DNA of 64,000 bases from Nansenia antarctica (lineage: Eukaryota > Chordata > Actinopteri > Argentiniformes > Microstomatidae): NCBI GenBank assembly GCA_963989245.1, contig OZ022346.1, positions 55,955,809-56,019,808 of the forward strand, in the 5' to 3' direction. A program made the position numbers and the translations under genes. The first letter of the stretch is position 1; every line of letters starts with the position of its first letter. The notes under the pieces were generated by a model, which did no database searches, had not been told where the DNA came from, and worked only from the letters and a program-made list of their open reading frames with translations. Positions 60,648-64,000 of the stretch are shown one piece after another.

Positions 60648-62030
60648 TAGTCAACAACAACCTGCTGTATGTGAGCTAGTTAACAACAACAACCTGCTGT
60701 ATGTGAGCTAGTTAACAACAACAACCTGCTGTATGTGAGCTAGTCAACAACAACCTGCTGTATGTGAGCTAGTTAACAACAACAACCTGCTGTATGTGAG
60801 CTAGTTAACAACAACAACCTGCTGTATGTGAGCTAGTCAACAACAACCTGCTGTATGTGAGCTAGTTAACAACAACAACCTGCTGTATGTGAGCTAGTTA
60901 ACAACAACAACCTGCTGTATGTGAGCTAGTTAACAACAACCTGCTGTATGTGAGCTAGTTAACAACAACAACCTGCTGTATGTGAGCTAGTCAACAACAA
61001 CCTGCTGTATGTGAGCTAGTTAACAACAACCTGCTGTATGTGAGCTAGTTAACAACAACAACCTGCTGTATGTGAGCTAGTCAACAACAACAACCTGCTG
61101 TATGTGAGCTAGTTAACAACAACAACCTGCTGTATGTGAGCTAGTTAACAACAACAACCTGCTGTATGTGAGCTAGTTAACAACAACAACCTGCTGTATG
61201 TGAGCTAGTCAACAACAACCTGCTGTATGTGAGCTAGTCAACAACAACCTGCTGTATGTGAGCTAGTTAACAACAACCTGCTGTATGTGAGCTAGTTAAC
61301 AACAACAACCTGCTGTATGTGAGCTAGTCAACAACAACCTGCTGTATGTGAGCTAGTTAACAACAACCTGCTGTATGTGAGCTAGTTAACAACAACAACC
61401 TGCTGTATGTGAGCTAGTCAACAACAACAACCTGCTGTATGTGAGCTAGTTAACAACAACAACCTGCTGTATGTGAGCTAGTTAACAACAACAACCTGCT
61501 GTATGTGAGCTAGTTAACAACAACAACCTGCTGTATGTGAGCTAGTTAACAACAACAACCTGCTGTATGTGAGCTAGTCAACAACAACCTGCTGTATGTG
61601 AGCTAGTTAACAACAACAACCTGCTGTATGTGAGCTAGTCAACAACAACCTGCTGTATGTGAGCTAGTTAACAACAACCTGCTGTATGTGAGCTAGTCAA
61701 CAACAACAACCTGCTGTATGTGAGCTAGTCAACAACAACAACCTGCTGTATGTGAGCTAGTTAACAACAACCTGCTGTATGTGAGCTAGTTAACAACAAC
61801 AACCTGCTGTATGTGAGCTAGTTAACAACAACAACCTGCTGTATGTGAGCTAGTCAACAACAACAACCTGCTGTATGTGAGCTAGTTAACAACAACCTGC
61901 TGTATGTGAGCTAGTTAACAACAACCTGCTGTATGTGAGCTAGTCAACAACAACCTGCTGTATGTGAGCTAGTTAACAACAACAACCTGCTGTATGTGAG
62001 CTAGTCAACAACAACAACCTGCTGTATGTG
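60648..62030 (+). repeat. 1.4-kb minisatellite, about 43 units of 30 or 33 bp
   Basis: The unit TGTGAGCTAGT[C/T]AACAAC plus (AAC)1-2 and CTGCTGTA varies at one C/T site and by presence of one AAC. It lies in what may be the first intron of the integrase gene. Confidence 0.95.
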
Positions 62031-62173
62031 AGCCGACTGAGGCACTCTCCCCTCCCGCGACGGAGGGTTATCAGCCTGGCTGGGGTTCCATACTATAATT
62101 GTGTTAGTATTAATGTTAATACTATAATTGTGTTAATATTAAATAATAAACCATATCAATGCCTGTCTTCCAG

Positions 62174-62279
62174 GCTGCCATGTTTTGTCCTTTCTGTGGC
62201 CAAGATCTGGGGACTGTTCAAGTCTTCTGTGGCTCATGTGGCAAAAATGTACAGTTTTTGGCAGCACCTGAAGGCAACA
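62174..62279 (+). CDS. Integrase gene exon with zinc ribbon (ATG at 62,180)
   Basis: Acceptor TGTCTTCCAG, six untranslated bases, then ATG; donor GTGAGT at 62,280. The start is chosen because the first Met directly precedes the zinc ribbon. Confidence 0.75.
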
Positions 62280-64000
62280 GTGAGTAGACATGATGATTGT
62301 ATTTGAGTTTGTTTGCAGAATATGGGGTACAACACACCTTTGGGAATACTAATGCAATAGTTTTCAGTATGGAAGCCTACTTTCCTGAATGTAAGATTGA
62401 GGTCATGATTAGATTGTAGACTAATTTATTAGAAATGTAAGTTATATAATAATTGTATACAATTTCTCGATGCATATGATTAAACAGTTGGGTATAGGGA
62501 GTGTTTTTGAGTCCCACTGCCATGGGGTAGAAACAGGTCTTATGGCCTGAACTTTTGGTCTTGATAGACCTCAACCTCTTACTAGCAGGGAAGGGGTTCA
62601 AACAAATGGTGTTCAGGGTCAGAGGGGTCTGCCATAATCTTTCCTGCACTTCACCTGGTACTCAAGGCGTATAAGTTAAGTCCTGAAGAGAAGGCAGATC
62701 AGATGATGTGCTGCAGCTTGTCCTAGCAGAAAATGTTGTCTTTATTATATTTTTCTTTCTTTTTGTTTATCAGGCTCAGCATCAGACAGCCCCACAGAAG
62801 AGGATCTGATTCGAAAGTACTTCCATGATGGCTACAGCTACGATGACATTTTGGATTTCCTGGCAACGACTCACAATGTTAAAATGAGCCTTCGCTCTCT
62901 GAAGAGCAAATTGAGAAGTTTCTCTTTGTGCAGGCAAACAAATTACTCTCCTGTTGCTACTGTATGTTCTGCCATACAAGAAGAGCTGAAGGGACCAGGC
63001 CAGCATTATGGTTACCGTTCGATGTGGCAGACATTGCGTCAGAAGTACTCTCTGACAGTGAGTAGGGATAAAGTCATGGCTTTGATGAGAGAGCTTGATC
63101 CGTCAGGAGTTCAACTTCGTGCAAGACGAAGATTTGTAAGGAGAGTTTACAGCTCCTATGGACCAAACCATGTCTGGCATGTGGATGGCTATGATAAATT
63201 AAAACCATACGGTTTGGCCATTAGTGGCTGTATAGATGGCTACTCCCGCAAAGTGCTGTGGTTGGTGTGTGGAGCAAGCAACAATGACCCTGGGGTCATT
63301 GCTCAATACTACCTGCATTATGTCTCAGAATGTGGGGTCATACCAATGCGGCTTCGCACGGACTGTGGCACTGAAAACGGCACAATGGCGGCAATCCAGT
63401 GTGCCTTAAGATCTTCACACACCGATGACTTTGCTGGGGCTGCCAGTCATATGTATGGCTCCTCAACAGCAAACCAACGAATCGAAAGCTGGTGGTCATA
63501 CTTCCGCAAACAGAGGTGTCCTCAACTTTTAAAATATTTCTTACACCCCTAGTAGGGAACACAGTATAGCTTAAAATACCCATGGAATTTCATTCGTTCT
63601 GATTACTTGGTGGTACATCTAGTTGTTGGAGCATTGATTTCCATTCCACTGAACTGATCAGAAACACCTTAAAACACAGAGGGACCCCTTCTATTTAGTA
63701 AATACCTTTTGTGGCACTGCAGGTTTTCTGTTGTTTGATGATCATTATGCTAATTCTAAATCCATTACATGGAAATGCATCACCTACAACAAACTACATC
63801 TCTAATTTGAGTGTTTTTTCAGATCTCAATTCTGGATGGACCTCATGAATGACCTGAGGGAGGGAGATTTGTTCAGTGGCAGTCATGAGCACACATGCCT
63901 AGTGCGGTTTGTGTTCATGGGTGTGCTACAGCGGGACCTTGATGAATGCAGGGAAAAGTGGAACACACACACCATCAGACCTGTTCACCAGTCTCGTTGT
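62180..64000 (+). CDS. Zinc-ribbon and DDE integrase-core protein, 3' partial, intron-containing
   Basis: Three exons in frame (62,174-62,279; 62,774-63,515; 63,823 to the edge) give 340 residues with no stop. An N-terminal zinc ribbon MFCPFCGQDLGTVQVFCGSC (Cys 3, 6, 17, 20) is followed by a helical segment with HDGYSYDDILDFLATTHNVK, like a helix-turn-helix. The integrase core has VWHVDGYDKLKPYG, MRLRTDCGTEN and NQRIESWW, giving the triad Asp171, Asp230, Glu271 (58 and 40 residues apart, as in retroviral/Ginger-type integrases). Similar predicted proteins occur in fish and invertebrates; I take this as a DDE transposase-derived family, domesticated or in a transposon. All catalytic residues are present. 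An upstream noncoding exon may end at donor GTACAT (60,469). Confidence 0.82.
62280..62773 (+). other. Intron of the integrase gene
   Basis: No internal feature is recognised apart from a reverse-strand stretch near 62,500-62,650 that may be a decayed repeat. Confidence 0.6.
62774..63515 (+). CDS. Integrase gene central exon
   Basis: Acceptor GTTTATCAG, donor GTGTCC (weak). 742 nt open throughout; it carries the DNA-binding-like region and the whole DDE core. Confidence 0.85.
63823..64000 (+). CDS. Integrase gene 3' exon, cut by the window edge
   Basis: Acceptor TTTTTTCAG. It reads SQFWMDLMNDLREGDLFSGS, RFVFMGVLQRDLDECREKWN and THTIRPVHQSRC, the usual C-terminal part of this family, still open at 64,000. 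Confidence 0.8.

Overview
This is a vertebrate, almost certainly teleost fish, genomic window. The main gene has 15 short exons with GT-AG introns spread over 41 kb. The introns and flanks are packed with tandem repeats, CR1/L2-type LINEs, tRNA-derived SINEs ending in a TATAGCGC-type tail, hAT-like and other terminal-inverted-repeat elements, and long CA/GT tracts. No bacterial features are present. The species cannot be named from the sequence alone.

Layout. Positions 1-47,708 (+) hold the 3' part of an ABTB3 (BTBD11) orthologue. Its large 5' exon or exons lie left of the window. The 15 exons seen join without any frame break into 720 residues plus stop: a conserved N-terminal block, ankyrin repeats (exons 5-8), a BTB/POZ domain (exons 12-15) and a C-terminus ending SKGSIV. 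A 3' UTR of about 2.7-3 kb follows, with two AATAAA signals. Positions 50.8-53.9 kb hold a DNA element with inverted repeats of about 265 bp, into which a Jockey/CR1-like LINE has jumped, leaving a 13-bp target duplication. Positions 56,047-56,728 (-) hold a two-exon, 193-residue gene that I do not recognise. Positions 57,804-59,469 (+) hold four exons of a gene with a TIN2 (TERF1-interacting nuclear factor 2) N-terminal domain. The last stretch (about 60.2-64.0 kb, +) carries an intron-containing gene for a protein with a zinc ribbon and a DDE integrase core. It runs off the right edge and is preceded by a 1.4-kb minisatellite.

The introns show how repeats and a gene meet. The 3' splice site of exon 13 is the last unit of a 1.5-kb pyrimidine minisatellite. 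The 3' end of exon 8 with its splice donor has been copied twice into the neighbouring CA repeat. A 2.5-kb array of 16-bp units sits just upstream of exon 10. Exon 9 carries a run of 26 glycine codons. One LINE family is present five times (one nearly full length at 40.77-44.09 kb). Several minisatellites appear to have grown out of transposon sequence. The three downstream genes have no evident functional link to ABTB3.
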